Shown: positions 8,579 through 18,223, numbered from the stretch's first letter. The stretch: 64,000 nt of DNA from Natribaculum breve (GCF_023008585.1 NZ_CP095393.1:40650-104649), one strand, 5' to 3'. Made by a program: numbers and translations. Notes: generated by a model not told the origin, from the letters alone.

Positions 8579-8948
8579 ATCCCCGTCCTCCTCGGTTTGC
8601 TGACCGGAATCGCGACGCTCATCCCGCTTGTCGGCATGAAGATCGTGTATATCCCTACACCGCGCTCCTCCTCGGGACGACCGCGACGACAGAAACGCCG
8701 CTCTGGCATCCGCTCGTCTTCTTTCTCGTCACGCTGGTTCTCGTCGATACGATCCCAGGTTTCTTCATCCGGTCGTGGCTGGCTGCACGGAGCGGGTCCA
8801 CATGGGGCTCGTGCTCCTCGGGTACGCCCTGGGAACCCTGGCGTTTGGCTGGTTTGGCCTGTTTCTCGGACCGATTATTGTGGTGCTCACGGTCCATTTC
8901 GGCCACTCGATATTCTCGCGACTCGTCAGCGATCTCTCGGCTGACTGA
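8579..8948 (+). pseudogene. Tail of an AI-2E family transporter, two frameshifts
   Basis: Directly after the transposase joint the reading becomes PVLLGLLTGIATLIPLVGMK, the conserved loop of AI-2E transporters. The sense then moves to the next frame near 8654 (YTALLLG, then HPLVFFLVTLVLVDTIPGFF) and again near 8795 (HMGLVLLGYALGTLAFGWFG, then IIVVLTVHFGHSIF). It ends at TGA 8946-8948. Each shift is explained by one missing base. The N-terminal two-thirds of this permease is absent, apparently deleted together with the right half of the IS. Confidence 0.75.
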
Positions 8949-9044
8949 TCAACCTCAGGTTACGGCTGAGAGACAGTGCCGCGACGCTGACAGAGACTAC
9001 CGCCCTGCCCCACCTGTAGATGAGTCTGGTTCGCTTCGGTCACT

Positions 9045-9887
9045 ATGCTTTTGCAGCGACGGACACAGTGGAAGCATGTGAAAGAATCAGGGCCGGAAAG
9101 CAAGGACACGGTTGATCCAACGCGAGTTACAGAGGTTCTCGATTCGTTGATTGAAAGCGGGTTCCACGAAATCAACCGCGAGACGAACGGATTGTTACTT
9201 TCTGGATTCTCGGCCGGTCTCGATATTGGGTTCGGACCATTATTGATGGCGGTGATACTCACCCTCTCACCGGGTGGGTATGGTGATCTCGGGACGGAGT
9301 TGCTACTTGCGAGTGTCTACTCTGTGGGATTCATGTTTGTCATCTTGGGACGGTTAGAACTGTTCACCGAACATACGACCGTGGCCGTGATGCCGGTCCT
9401 CGACGGACGAGCGTCACTCGCGGAACTCGGCCGTCTCTGGGGCTTGGTCTACGTCAGTAATATCGTCGGTGGTGCGGCGTTCGTGGCACTCATCGTTACG
9501 CTGCTGCCCGATCTAGGTGTCGCCTCGCCGGAGGCCTTCGAGACTATCGCTCTCTCACTCGTTACCCACGATTTCACATGGCTATTCGCCGCTGGCGTGC
9601 TTGCGGGATGGCTGATGGGACTGCTAGCGTGGCTCGTTACTGCTGCTCAAGAGACGACAAGCCGTCTCATTATCATCTGGATCGTCACGGGTGCAATCGG
9701 TATCCTCCACCTCCCTCATTCAATTGCGGGTAACGTTGAGGTGCTATTCGGCGTCTTTCTGTCGCCCCAAGTATCAGTGATTGACTACGTATCGTTCCTC
9801 GCGTTAGCCACGATGGGAAACGCAGTTGGCGGGGTTATGTTCGTTGCCCTATTGAAGTACGGCCACGTTGTCCGGGGCGGGGAGTAG
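9045..9887 (+). CDS. Formate/nitrite transporter (FNT) family channel
   Basis: A 280-residue membrane protein with six hydrophobic segments between about residue 50 and 275. It shows FNT features: LLLSGFSAGLDIGFGPLLM in helix 1, GRLELFTEHTTVAVMPVLDG near residue 100, NIVGGAAFVALIV, and LPHSIAGNVEVLFG near residue 230. The family forms pentameric channels for formate, nitrite, hydrosulfide or related anions. This subgroup (YfdC-like) has no firmly assigned substrate. The N-terminal 45 residues are polar and cytoplasmic. The gene stands alone downstream of the broken permease. Confidence 0.85.
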   Translation: MLLQRRTQWKHVKESGPESKDTVDPTRVTEVLDSLIESGFHEINRETNGLLLSGFSAGLDIGFGPLLMAVILTLSPGGYGDLGTELLLASVYSVGFMFVILGRLELFTEHTTVAVMPVLDGRASLAELGRLWGLVYVSNIVGGAAFVALIVTLLPDLGVASPEAFETIALSLVTHDFTWLFAAGVLAGWLMGLLAWLVTAAQETTSRLIIIWIVTGAIGILHLPHSIAGNVEVLFGVFLSPQVSVIDYVSFLALATMGNAVGGVMFVALLKYGHVVRGGE

Positions 9888-10074
9888 TGGCAAGTGGCCA
9901 TGTTGAACTACCACATCCAAGACAGGTATCGGATGGCGTGCTGAAAAGAGGGGAGCACATCTCACATCGACAAACAGGCGACTACGAACCGCAAGCCATC
10001 GAGGGCTAATTCCGGAAAACACCGAGTGCCGCACAGCTCGTCACTCCTCTTCGAAGAGATGGATTGAATCCACG

Positions 10075-10608
10075 CTACTGGATGATGGACCCGAGGTACT
10101 TGCGGAGGTCTTTTACCGCGTCTGTGACCCGTCGCCGGCGACGTGAGTTGACATCGACTTCTATGCCGTGACTCTCGATCCATTGTCGCATTTTGTTACG
10201 ACCGGCTTTCCGTTTGATGCCGACCTGTCGGAGGTGTTTGATCGGGTGTCGCAGCCAGTTGTATTCCTCGTGGGCGAAAACGTCGATATACTCTGGCGAG
10301 TGGGCGATGAGGATGACGTGGATCTGTCTGTCGGCCAGCAAGGCCGGTCGATACGCCCAGCTACCATTTGGGTCCGACCCAACTGACGGCTGGTGATACC
10401 ACGCTAGTGGGTCCCACTCGAACCCGTGTTTCTGGAGTGTCTCTGTGAACTCGTCCAGCGGCTGCTGGACGGTGCCAACATATTCGGTATCACGAAGACG
10501 GTACTCGGGCTGTCCGAGCGTTCGCCCAAGTCGGGTAATCAAGGGACCGAGCCGCGTTCTCACGCGGTAGGGAACATTGGGTTCGAGGGTCTCAATGATG
10601 GACTGCAT
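10075..10608 (-). CDS. Hypothetical protein, basic C-terminus
   Basis: A 177-residue soluble protein that I do not recognise. It has a beta-rich central part (RQIHVILIAHSPEYIDVFAHEEYNW) and a basic helical end (GIKRKAGRNKMRQWIE, then RRRRRVTDAVKDLRK) that could touch nucleic acid. Codon use and charge fit its neighbours, and the reverse frames are shorter, so I believe the gene is real. It is divergent from the small DUF4177-like gene at 10848, with about 240 bases between. Confidence 0.6.
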   Translation of the reverse strand: MQSIIETLEPNVPYRVRTRLGPLITRLGRTLGQPEYRLRDTEYVGTVQQPLDEFTETLQKHGFEWDPLAWYHQPSVGSDPNGSWAYRPALLADRQIHVILIAHSPEYIDVFAHEEYNWLRHPIKHLRQVGIKRKAGRNKMRQWIESHGIEVDVNSRRRRRVTDAVKDLRKYLGSIIQ

Positions 10609-10847
10609 TTGGTGGCCGTTGGGTTTCTAACACCTCGAATGTATTGCAGACCCGGCGAAACGCAAGTGAAGTGAGCGGCATCCCGCCACCGTATCCTGAG
10701 CGGAATCGCCCCATGCTGACTACGCTCTCTGTATTCACCACGTCCGCTTAAACCGACCACCGATTGAGGGTTTCAACAAGGCCGAAATATACCCTCCATG
10801 TCGGTGGTGGAGCGGGGTATAGAGGGCTGCAGTACCTACTAGGAGTG

Positions 10848-11054
10848 ATGTCCGAATCAGAAGCAAATCGCTGGGAGTACGAGACGCTTCGCCCACCGCG
10901 TGATGAGACCCAAAAAGAAGCAGAGGATCCGAAAGCAGAGTTGAATCAACTCGGTGTAGAGGGCTGGGAGTTTGTGGAGACGATCGACTACGAGGGAGGC
11001 GGCACCAAGTACCTCGTTTTCAAGCGACCTGCCCAATCGAGTGAGCCAGTATGA
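10848..11054 (+). CDS. DUF4177-like small protein (cassette 1)
   Basis: A 68-residue protein with WEYETLRPP at the start, LNQLGVEGWEFVETI in the middle and GGGTKYLVFKRP at the end, the compact beta-alpha-beta pattern of DUF4177. I chose ATG 10848, preceded by GGAGTG; the frame extends upstream without similarity to its paralogue. Its stop overlaps the start of the membrane protein at 11051 by four bases (ATGA), so the two are co-translated. The same pair recurs at 12619-13804. The role is unknown; the pairing suggests a cytosolic partner of the membrane protein. Confidence 0.75.
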   Translation: MSESEANRWEYETLRPPRDETQKEAEDPKAELNQLGVEGWEFVETIDYEGGGTKYLVFKRPAQSSEPV

Positions 11055-12067
11055 CTGACGAGACCGACATCAGTACGGCCAACACGATGCGTGAGCGCTC
11101 GGGCGAGAGTCAGATAAAACTCTGGTTGCTGCTGCGCGCGAACCGCCTTCTCGTCTCCAGTGTCTTGACCAGCGCCGTGTTCGTCGCATTCGTGATCGCC
11201 GTCGCTGTCCTCGATCCACCGTTTTCACGGCAACTCAAGTCCGGCGACATGATCGAGACGATGTTCTCGACGATGATCACGGTCATCGTGACTGGGACGA
11301 CACTCGTCGTCACGATCGGTCAGCTCGTCCTCACCCAAGAGAACGGCCCGCTCGGCGATCAACGCGAGCGGATGGCCAGTTCAATGGATGTCCGGGACTT
11401 TACTGAAGAATTAATCGGGTCTCCGAGTCCTGCCGACCCATCCGAATTCCTCCGCCAGATCATCGGAATCACGGCACAACGGACGACGGCTCTTCGAGAG
11501 TCTATTGGCAAGAATGATGACGAGAACCTCCGAGAAGAGGTCGATGAATTCGCTGAGAGCGTCACTGGGAACGCTGACACGGTACGTGATCAACTTGAGG
11601 GTGCGCAGTTCGGCTCGTTCGATGTATTATTCGCCGCACTGAATTTCAATTATAGCTGGAAAATCTTCCAAGTTGAACGTCTCGCGAACGAATACGAAGA
11701 GAGCCTCACTGAGGAAGAACATGGCTTGCTTGACGACCTCAAAACAGCGCTGTCTCTTTTTGGTCCGGCGCGCGAACACATCAAGACGCTGTACTTCCAG
11801 TGGGCACTCATCGACTTGTCTCAGATGATTCTCTATGCTGCAGTCCCGGCATTGGCCGTTGCAGGTATCATGGTCGGAATCGTCGATGCGGGGACGTTCC
11901 CGGGAAGCACACTCGGTCTCGATCACATCATCCTCGTCGTGGGAGGTGCGTTTGCAGTGACGCTTGTTCCATTCATGCTGTTCGTCTCGTACGTCCTTCG
12001 CATCCTCACCATAGCGAAACGGACACTTGCCATCGAGCCGCTGATCCTCCGCGAATCACAACGCTAA
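11051..12067 (+). CDS. Four-helix membrane protein paired with DUF4177-like protein (cassette 1)
   Basis: A 338-residue protein. Two helices near the N-terminus (about 34-55 and 70-95) are followed by a 140-residue acidic, helical cytoplasmic domain (110-255), then two C-terminal helices (about 258-280 and 290-318). Conserved strings shared with the copy at 12809 include TIMRER-like NTMRERSG, IVTGTTLVVTIGQLVLTQE, PADPSEFL and FDVLFAALNFNYSWK. No enzyme motif is visible. The layout resembles a channel or signalling receptor with a large internal domain. I do not know the function. Confidence 0.75.
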   Translation: MTDETDISTANTMRERSGESQIKLWLLLRANRLLVSSVLTSAVFVAFVIAVAVLDPPFSRQLKSGDMIETMFSTMITVIVTGTTLVVTIGQLVLTQENGPLGDQRERMASSMDVRDFTEELIGSPSPADPSEFLRQIIGITAQRTTALRESIGKNDDENLREEVDEFAESVTGNADTVRDQLEGAQFGSFDVLFAALNFNYSWKIFQVERLANEYEESLTEEEHGLLDDLKTALSLFGPAREHIKTLYFQWALIDLSQMILYAAVPALAVAGIMVGIVDAGTFPGSTLGLDHIILVVGGAFAVTLVPFMLFVSYVLRILTIAKRTLAIEPLILRESQR

Positions 12068-12618
12068 GGCGTTACAGCTCCGCTTGGCGCTCGTTTGGGG
12101 ACGTCTGCTTGGTGTGCCTACGACTGGCGACGCCGCGCCGAGGCGGGAGTCGCCTCTGGTGGTGGCCGTTTGAGGAGTCCATCGACATAGTAACACGGGC
12201 TGCGTGGACGGCCCTGGTTGTGCGTTGGGCCGTCCTCGCGAACCAACCACCCGACGATCGGTTCTCCCGGTAGTCACCGACCAGGTACGCCTCTTCGGGA
12301 GTGGCAACGCTGTCGCGTCGGCGGCTGACTGCCGTCGACAGCGACAAGGCCCCATCGATCTCCTCATGGTTTCCCCGTCAACCGTGGTGGTGCAGCCGAT
12401 CCGACGCAGAACTCGAACCTCAAACACGGTTGGATGTGGACGCTTCGTGAGGTACTGAAAATGGATTTCCAGATCGTTCGAGATTCATACTCGAGACTAC
12501 CTGGGACTTATGATTGTGATAGACGACGATGCACGACCACACCGCTCCGTTCTTGATCATTACACGATGGGGAACAGCCTGTCAGCAGAGTCATCACCGT
12601 GAGAGCCGATAACAACTC
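12068..12618. other. Spacer between the two cassettes, no gene seen
   Basis: About 550 bases without a convincing gene. Frames on both strands are arginine-rich shadows. GTGAGGTACTGAAA at about 12448-12461 resembles the right end of the small inverted-repeat element at 53753-53868 (GTGAAGTACTGAAA) and could be a remnant terminus. Confidence 0.4.
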
Positions 12619-12816
12619 ATGGGTACCGAAATGCACCAACAGTGGGAATACAAGACACTCGAACCGCCAAAGGGATTGACCAAGCGAGAGGCGGTCGATC
12701 CAACAGACGAACTCAACCGCCTCGGTGCAGAGGGTTGGGAACTCGCAGAGACGATCAGCTACGACGGTGGCGGCACGAAACTACTGCTGTTCAAACGCCC
12801 AGTTTCTCATGAGTGA
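12619..12816 (+). CDS. DUF4177-like small protein (cassette 2)
   Basis: A 65-residue paralogue of 10848-11054: QQWEYKTLEPPKG, LNRLGAEGWELAETISYDGG, TKLLLFKRP. It overlaps the next gene by eight bases. Same-order duplication with its membrane partner argues that the two proteins work as one unit. The function is unknown. Confidence 0.75.
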   Translation: MGTEMHQQWEYKTLEPPKGLTKREAVDPTDELNRLGAEGWELAETISYDGGGTKLLLFKRPVSHE

Positions 12817-13804
12817 CCTCTCGACGGACAACACGCTCCGTGAGCGGACAGACGTCAACAAGTACTGGTTCTGGTTGCTGCTCGGGGCTAACCGGTGGGT
12901 CGTCGCCGGCGGGCTCGCTTTCCTGATCTTCCTCGTGTTCATGATCTGGGGTATGATGAAGCCGGTGTCGTTGTACTCGACCATGCAGTCGAGCGATATG
13001 GTCGAGACAGTATTCGCCAGTCTCGTCAGCGCAATCATCACGGGAACGACACTCGTCGTCACGATCAATCAGCTCGTCCTCTCCCAGGAAATCGGCTCGC
13101 TCGGGAGCCAGCGTAGTCGGATGGACACGACGATGGATTTCCGCCAGAACACCGACAGCCTCCTCGGGATGACGACGCCCGCCGACCCTTCGGCATACCT
13201 CGATGCGCTTATCGAAACGAGCGAACAGCGAGCAAAGACACTGCGAGACACACTCTCCGAGACTGAAAACCAGGAGCTCTACAAGAAGATAGACGAGTAC
13301 GTCACCGACCTGTTGGAGAACGCCGACCACGCACGCAACCACCTCGAAGACACAGATTTCGGCACCTTCGACGTCTTATCGCCCGCGCTCGATTACAACT
13401 ACGATCGGAAGATGCACGACGTTCGCCGACTCGGGATGGAGTACGAAGACTCCCTCACCGACGAGGAACGAAGCGCGTTCAGAAATTTGCTCGAGGCGCT
13501 TACGATGTACGGGCCAGTCCGCGAGTACATCAAGGACCTCTACATCCAGTGGGCGCTGGTAAAACTTTCACGAGCCATCCTGTACGCCGCAGTGATTGCA
13601 CTCACCGTCGCTGGGGGGATGGTCGTCTTCGTCGATGCGACGACGTTTCTCGGCACGTTCCTCGGTATCGAGAGCGTTCTCTGGGTTGTTAGCACTGCGT
13701 TTGCCATCTCAGCGCTGCCATTTCTCCTGTTCATCTCCTATATCCTGCGGCTCGCGACGCTCGCGAAACAGACCCTCTCGATGGGACCGCTCATGCTTAG
13801 CTAA
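12809..13804 (+). CDS. Four-helix membrane protein paired with DUF4177-like protein (cassette 2)
   Basis: A 331-residue paralogue of 11051-12067 with the same plan: N-terminal NTLRERTDVNKYWFWLLLGA, two helices, an acidic helical domain, and two C-terminal helices. IITGTTLVVTINQLVLSQE and FDVLSPALDYNYDRK mark the conserved core. I chose ATG 12809 because it overlaps the upstream stop and aligns with the start of cassette 1. The first hydrophobic segments differ most between copies, which may reflect different sensed signals; this is inference. Confidence 0.75.
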   Translation: MSDLSTDNTLRERTDVNKYWFWLLLGANRWVVAGGLAFLIFLVFMIWGMMKPVSLYSTMQSSDMVETVFASLVSAIITGTTLVVTINQLVLSQEIGSLGSQRSRMDTTMDFRQNTDSLLGMTTPADPSAYLDALIETSEQRAKTLRDTLSETENQELYKKIDEYVTDLLENADHARNHLEDTDFGTFDVLSPALDYNYDRKMHDVRRLGMEYEDSLTDEERSAFRNLLEALTMYGPVREYIKDLYIQWALVKLSRAILYAAVIALTVAGGMVVFVDATTFLGTFLGIESVLWVVSTAFAISALPFLLFISYILRLATLAKQTLSMGPLMLS

Positions 13805-14098
13805 CCGACTACCAGATTTAAACGCGTACTACGCAGGTCGCCCACGTAGTCCGCAAAGGAGCTTTCCCAAGGGTTTGAACGCACAACGCACGAAGCACGC
13901 TCCGAATATCGTCGGCGATGGGAATGACGCGCCACAAGTGCGAGATAGAGAGCTTCTCTTCAGCAGGACCCGATGCTGATTTGCCTACGATAGCAGTCGA
14001 TCACCCGCGAATCATTTATAGGATTTTAGTGAATGGGACGGGATGCATAGATATATGGACACACTCCAATCGAACGGCAGTACTTTCCAGGATCACCG

Positions 14099-15430
14099 AT
14101 GGTAAACGTCGCTCTCTCGGCGGCACAAATCGTCTTAGCGCTGTTTCTCGTGGTTCTCAACGGCTTTTTTGTCGCTGCAGAGTTCGCCTTCGTTCGGATT
14201 CGGGGGACATCGGTTGACCAGCTCGTCGAGGAGGGACGGCCCGGATCGGGAACGCTCCAAGAAGTGATGACGAATCTCGATAACTACCTCGCCACGACGC
14301 AACCCGGTATCACCATCGCATCTCTCGGGTTGGGATGGGTCGGCGAACCCGCAGTGGCGGCGCTCATCGAACCCGTACTGGAATTGGTTCTCCCGGCGAA
14401 TCTCATCCATCTCATCGCGTTCGCAATCGGCTTCACTATCATCACGTTTCTCCACGTCGTCTTCGGTGAACTCGCGCCGAAGACGATCGCAATTGCCAAG
14501 ACCGAGCGACTCTCGCTGTTCCTCGCCCCGCCCATGAAGGTCTTTTATTTCATACTTTATCCGGGAATTGTCGTCTTCAACGGGGCGGCCAACGCGTTCA
14601 CGAAGTCGCTCGGTGTGCCACCCGCTTCCGAAACGGATGAGACACTTGGTGAACGGGAGCTCCTTCGGGTACTAACACGATCCGGCGAGGGCGGGGACAT
14701 TGATATGGCAGAAGTGACGATGATCGAGCGCGTCTTCGATCTTGACGACATCGTGGTGCGGGAGGTCATGGTCCCACGACCGGACGTGGTGAGCGTTCCG
14801 GCGGATGCCACACTATCTGAACTTCATTCGATCGTCTTAGAGGCCGGACACACGCGCTATCCGGTTCTTGATGCCAACGACGGTGACCAAGTGGTTGGAT
14901 TCGTAGATGTCAAGGACGTGCTGCAAGTAGAGGTGGACAATGGGGATGCCGAGATGGTCGGTGACATCGCCCGTGAGATTCTCATCGTCCCGGAGACGAT
15001 GGCAATTAGCGATCTCCTGATACAGTTCAAGGAGGATCGCCAGCAGATGGCCGCAGTCATCGACGAGTGGGGAGCGTTCGAGGGGATTGCAACGGTTGAA
15101 GACATCGTTGAGGCCCTCGTCGGAGACCTTCGAGACGGGTTTGATCTCGATGAGCGCGAACCCTCGATACGCCAGCGTGACGATGAGGGGTACGACATTG
15201 ACGGAGGAGTCCGATTGTCGAGCGTTAATGATGCTCTGGCTGGGGACTTCGAAAGCGAGGAGGTCGAAACAATCGGTGGACTGGTGCTTGGGCAACTCAA
15301 CCGCGCGCCAGAACCTGGCGACCGCGTCGAGGTCGACGGTCACGTCGTTGAGGTAACGAGCGTTGAGGGTACCCGAATTTCGACGGTATGGGTCCATGAA
15401 AAAGATCTCGATGATCCAGCGGTGGACTGA
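14099..15430 (+). CDS. CNNM/CorC (HlyC-type) membrane protein with CBS pair
   Basis: A 443-residue protein. Residues 1-190 form the DUF21/CNNM transmembrane domain (LVVLNGFFVAAEFAFVR, then ASLGLGWVGEPAVA, FGELAPKTIAIAK). Residues 205-325 hold two CBS motifs (EVMVPRPDVVSVPADATL, GHTRYPVLD, then ILIVPETMAISDLL and AVIDEWGAFEGIATVEDIVE). Residues 345-430 form the CorC_HlyC transporter-associated domain. The family exports or regulates magnesium or other divalent cations; the older name hemolysin is misleading. It is full length. The AT-rich stretch TTTATAGGATTTTAG near 14015 is a likely promoter element. Confidence 0.9.
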   Translation: MVNVALSAAQIVLALFLVVLNGFFVAAEFAFVRIRGTSVDQLVEEGRPGSGTLQEVMTNLDNYLATTQPGITIASLGLGWVGEPAVAALIEPVLELVLPANLIHLIAFAIGFTIITFLHVVFGELAPKTIAIAKTERLSLFLAPPMKVFYFILYPGIVVFNGAANAFTKSLGVPPASETDETLGERELLRVLTRSGEGGDIDMAEVTMIERVFDLDDIVVREVMVPRPDVVSVPADATLSELHSIVLEAGHTRYPVLDANDGDQVVGFVDVKDVLQVEVDNGDAEMVGDIAREILIVPETMAISDLLIQFKEDRQQMAAVIDEWGAFEGIATVEDIVEALVGDLRDGFDLDEREPSIRQRDDEGYDIDGGVRLSSVNDALAGDFESEEVETIGGLVLGQLNRAPEPGDRVEVDGHVVEVTSVEGTRISTVWVHEKDLDDPAVD

Positions 15431-15561
15431 GTGGGAGGATGGACTTGATCGTTGGGTCTGTTCGGCTTCTCGCCGTTATCTAGTGTGGTTCGTTCTCTAC
15501 TGGTCTGATCCTAGTGAAGAGCCTATGCGGACTTTTCAGTCGCCCCGTCCAAGGATACCGT

Positions 15562-16074
15562 ATGGACGACACCCCACTCGACGACGTGGATCGGAGCATC
15601 TTGCATCAACTCCAGCTCAACGCCCGCCAGACCGATACGGAGATCGCCAAGAAGGTAGATGTGACCTCCACGACGGTCCGGAATCGCCTCGACAAACTCG
15701 AAGAGAAGGGCGTGATCCGGGGCTATTATCCCGAGATCAACTACGAGCAAGCGGGCTACCCCCTCCACGTCATGTTCGTTTGCACGGTCAATCCGAATGA
15801 ACTGGAATCGCTGGCCGAACAGATCCTCGACGTTCGCGGTGTGGTGACCACCCGGGATTTGCTTGGGGGCGAACGGAATGTCCACGTCGAGATCGTCGCC
15901 GGCTCGGTCAGAGAGATCGAAGAGATCCGCAACGAACTGGCGGGCTTGGGCATGACGATCAACAGCTCCGAGATTATCTCCGAGACGCAGGTCCAGTCAT
16001 GGGACCACTTCTATCCACGAACGGGCCCTGACGCGGATCAGGACGACGACGGGTCGGTCACCGATCAAAGGTAG
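15562..16074 (+). CDS. Lrp/AsnC family regulator
   Basis: A 170-residue protein with an N-terminal helix-turn-helix (DVDRSILHQLQLNARQTDTE, then VTSTTVRNRLDKLEEKGVI) and a C-terminal RAM/AsnC ligand domain (PLHVMFVCTVNP, VRGVVTTRDLLGGERNVHVE). I chose ATG 15562, which gives the usual MDD start for the fold; the longer frame upstream has no homology pattern. It probably forms an octamer or dimer regulating metabolism or transport. Which neighbour it controls is not evident. Confidence 0.85.
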   Translation: MDDTPLDDVDRSILHQLQLNARQTDTEIAKKVDVTSTTVRNRLDKLEEKGVIRGYYPEINYEQAGYPLHVMFVCTVNPNELESLAEQILDVRGVVTTRDLLGGERNVHVEIVAGSVREIEEIRNELAGLGMTINSSEIISETQVQSWDHFYPRTGPDADQDDDGSVTDQR

Positions 16075-16235
16075 CCGGAGAATCGATTGAAAAATCAAAC
16101 ATATTTGCGCCCATAAACTCTTGAGTCACATTCAGACTTCAATATATCCACCGATAACTGGCTTAGATTGCATTTTTAAAATATAACAATTATATGTGAG
16201 AAAGGACTTATTCGTTAGCACGTCCTTGCCACGCT

Positions 16236-16827
16236 ATGGCCGAATCAACCGAGGCGGTAACCAATACTTTCAGCACGTTGGTAGATCCCGTTCGTCGGTA
16301 CGTCCTGTACTACCTCGACGAGCAGGAGACTCCAATCTCCTTAGACCGCCTCGCCACTCGGGTTGCCGCCTGGCATACCGACAGCATCCCCGGACGCCGT
16401 CGACGATGCCGCCCTCACCGAGATTCGCACGGCCCTGTATCATGTGCACCTGCCAAAACTCACCGAGGCAGGGTATATCGCGTGGGATGCGGACACCCAC
16501 ACGATTCAGCGGGGACTCAACTTCGACGAGAACACGCTATTACTCCGGTTGATGACCGACCACGAAGACAAACTGCCGTGGGACGGCCGTAACCCCATGA
16601 GCCGGCCTCTCCGCACGTTACTCTCCCGATTCGGTGGGCCCACACAGGCCGAGACACCGCCCTCTCGCGACGACTCGAGGCGGAAGTCACCAACGGCCCT
16701 GTTTTCGTGCCCTGCTTGCGAGAGGACAGACATCAGCGAAGCGATGGACGCCTGCTCGAAGTATGGAGAGTCAGTCACCCAAATCCCGACCGAGCGTGAA
16801 TTACCCCTCTCAACCAGTCGAGCATGA
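16236..16827 (+). pseudogene. Frameshifted DUF7344-type winged-helix regulator
   Basis: ATG 16236 begins TLVDPVRRYVLYYLDEQET, the start of the fold. At about 16363-16395 the sense passes to the next frame, which continues DDAALTEIRTALYHVHLPKL, YIAWDADTHTIQRG and a C-terminal CPACER/SKYGES zinc-like tail. Joined, the product would resemble the intact protein at 5092-5460 with an extra tail. One lost base explains the break. A sequencing error is possible. The AT-rich region 16140-16200 is a good promoter candidate. Confidence 0.7.
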
Positions 16828-16839
16828 CCGGACCACCTA

Positions 16840-17658
16840 ATGACAGCAGAGCAACTTAAAGCCGAGACGGTGAGTCTGTTGCAGGACCTCGGGCTGAAGG
16901 AGTACGAGGCGCGGTGTCTCGTGACATTGGCCCAACTCTCGGCGGGGACCGCCAAGGAAATCAGCGAGATCTCGGAGGTTCCTCGGACCCGGGTGTACGA
17001 CGCCGTCCGAGTGCTGGAGTCAAAGGGACTGGTCGAAGTACAGCACTCGAATCCCCAGCAGTTTCGAGCGGTCAGCATCGAGGAGGCAACCGCGATCTTG
17101 CGTCAGCAGTACGACACGCGGATCGACACCCTTCAGTCACACCTCGAAGCGCTCGATCCCCAACCGGAGGTCGACGACAGCGACCGAATGCAGGAGGTCT
17201 GGGCGCTGTCCGGCCACGATGGCATTGAGGCCCGGACACACAATCTGCTGGCGGACGCCGAATCGGAGATCGTCTTGCTGGTCGTCGAGGAGGAACTTCT
17301 GACGGAGGCGTTGTACGAGCGACTCCACAATGCGGTCGACCGCGGTGTCGACGTGATCATCGGTGGCGAAACGGACGCGATCATTGCCAAGCTCGATACC
17401 GAGATGCCATCCGTGAAGGTGTTCGAAACCGAACTGGACTGGCTCCTGGGGCCCGCGAGCAACGACGAGGTTGCTATCAGCCGCCTGTTGTTGGTTGACC
17501 GCACGAAGTTGTTGGTCAGTTCCTTCTACCCGGACGCCGACCCCGACGAATCACACGAGCAGGCGGTCTTCGCTAACGGCCTGGAGAACGGTGTCGTCGT
17601 CCTCCTTCGCCGGATAATCTCCTCGGGTCTGCTCCCCGAGGCGAACCCGGTGAGGTAG
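16840..17658 (+). CDS. TrmB-family transcriptional regulator
   Basis: A 272-residue protein. Residues 8-75 form the TrmB winged helix (LLQDLGLKEYEARCLVTLAQ, then VPRTRVYDAVRVLESKGLVE). Residues 80-110 are a coiled linker. Residues 115-265 resemble the phospholipase-D-like/sugar-sensing domain (GIEARTHNLLADAESEIVLL, VDVIIGG, LLVDRTKLLVSSFYP). TrmB proteins control sugar or other metabolic genes; the HKD catalytic motif is absent, so this is a sensor rather than an enzyme. It starts 12 bases after the frameshifted regulator and may share its transcript. Confidence 0.85.
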   Translation: MTAEQLKAETVSLLQDLGLKEYEARCLVTLAQLSAGTAKEISEISEVPRTRVYDAVRVLESKGLVEVQHSNPQQFRAVSIEEATAILRQQYDTRIDTLQSHLEALDPQPEVDDSDRMQEVWALSGHDGIEARTHNLLADAESEIVLLVVEEELLTEALYERLHNAVDRGVDVIIGGETDAIIAKLDTEMPSVKVFETELDWLLGPASNDEVAISRLLLVDRTKLLVSSFYPDADPDESHEQAVFANGLENGVVVLLRRIISSGLLPEANPVR

Positions 17659-17662
17659 CCAG

Positions 17663-18076
17663 TCAGCGGTTCCCAGGCCAGACTGCAAGAACAGAGTGAT
17701 GACTACAGGCACTGCACTGTACCCTGATTTCGCTCCCGCTCTTGCTTTGCATCCCCTGCCATCGCGGAGCAATGTGGGCGTGGAACGATCGCTCGCCGAC
17801 GACGTCTTCCGCGCTCTGGGCGGTGAGTTCGAATTCGCGCATCTCCTCGAGTCGGAACTCGGTTCCAGTCGGGAGCGGCTCGCCCGGATGCTCGAGTCCG
17901 GAGTCGCGATAGGATAGCGTCGCCTGCCACGGCTCGCCTGCGAATTCGAACTCAGCGTGCTGACTTCCATCGCCGTCCTTGATCCGACTGTCGCACGTGA
18001 AGAACGGATCGAGACCGTGCGCGGCGAAGAGGAAGTGGGCCGCGAACTCGTGGGGTGCGGTCTCGATCAGTTGCAC
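17663..18076 (-). pseudogene. N-terminal fragment of a haloarchaeal plasmid protein
   Basis: ATG 18076 opens MQLIETAPHEFAAHFLFAAH, then FTCDSRIKDGDG, SYRDSGLEHPGEPLPTGTEF and HAHIAPRWQGM, a well-formed start that I associate with a much longer haloarchaeal family (DUF7845-like, from memory). After about residue 113 the sense degenerates into a cysteine/serine tail that stops at 17663. The gene is therefore probably truncated. No function is known. Confidence 0.5.
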
Positions 18077-18223
18077 CCGCGCTCACCCATCTTACAAACA
18101 CCGGCGCAGAGACTACTGAGTAGGGGGTTTGTCGTTCCGGCATGTAAACCGAGAAGGTCATGCCGCCACCCAGATTTGAATCTGAGACAGCGTCAACTGG
18201 ACGGATATCATCGTTGTGACAGA

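Noticed and set aside
18140..18190. A tRNA-like T-arm string (CAGATTTGAATCTG) that might mark an attachment site
   Set aside because: The stem and loop sizes do not fit a T-arm, and no acceptor, D or anticodon arms are present.
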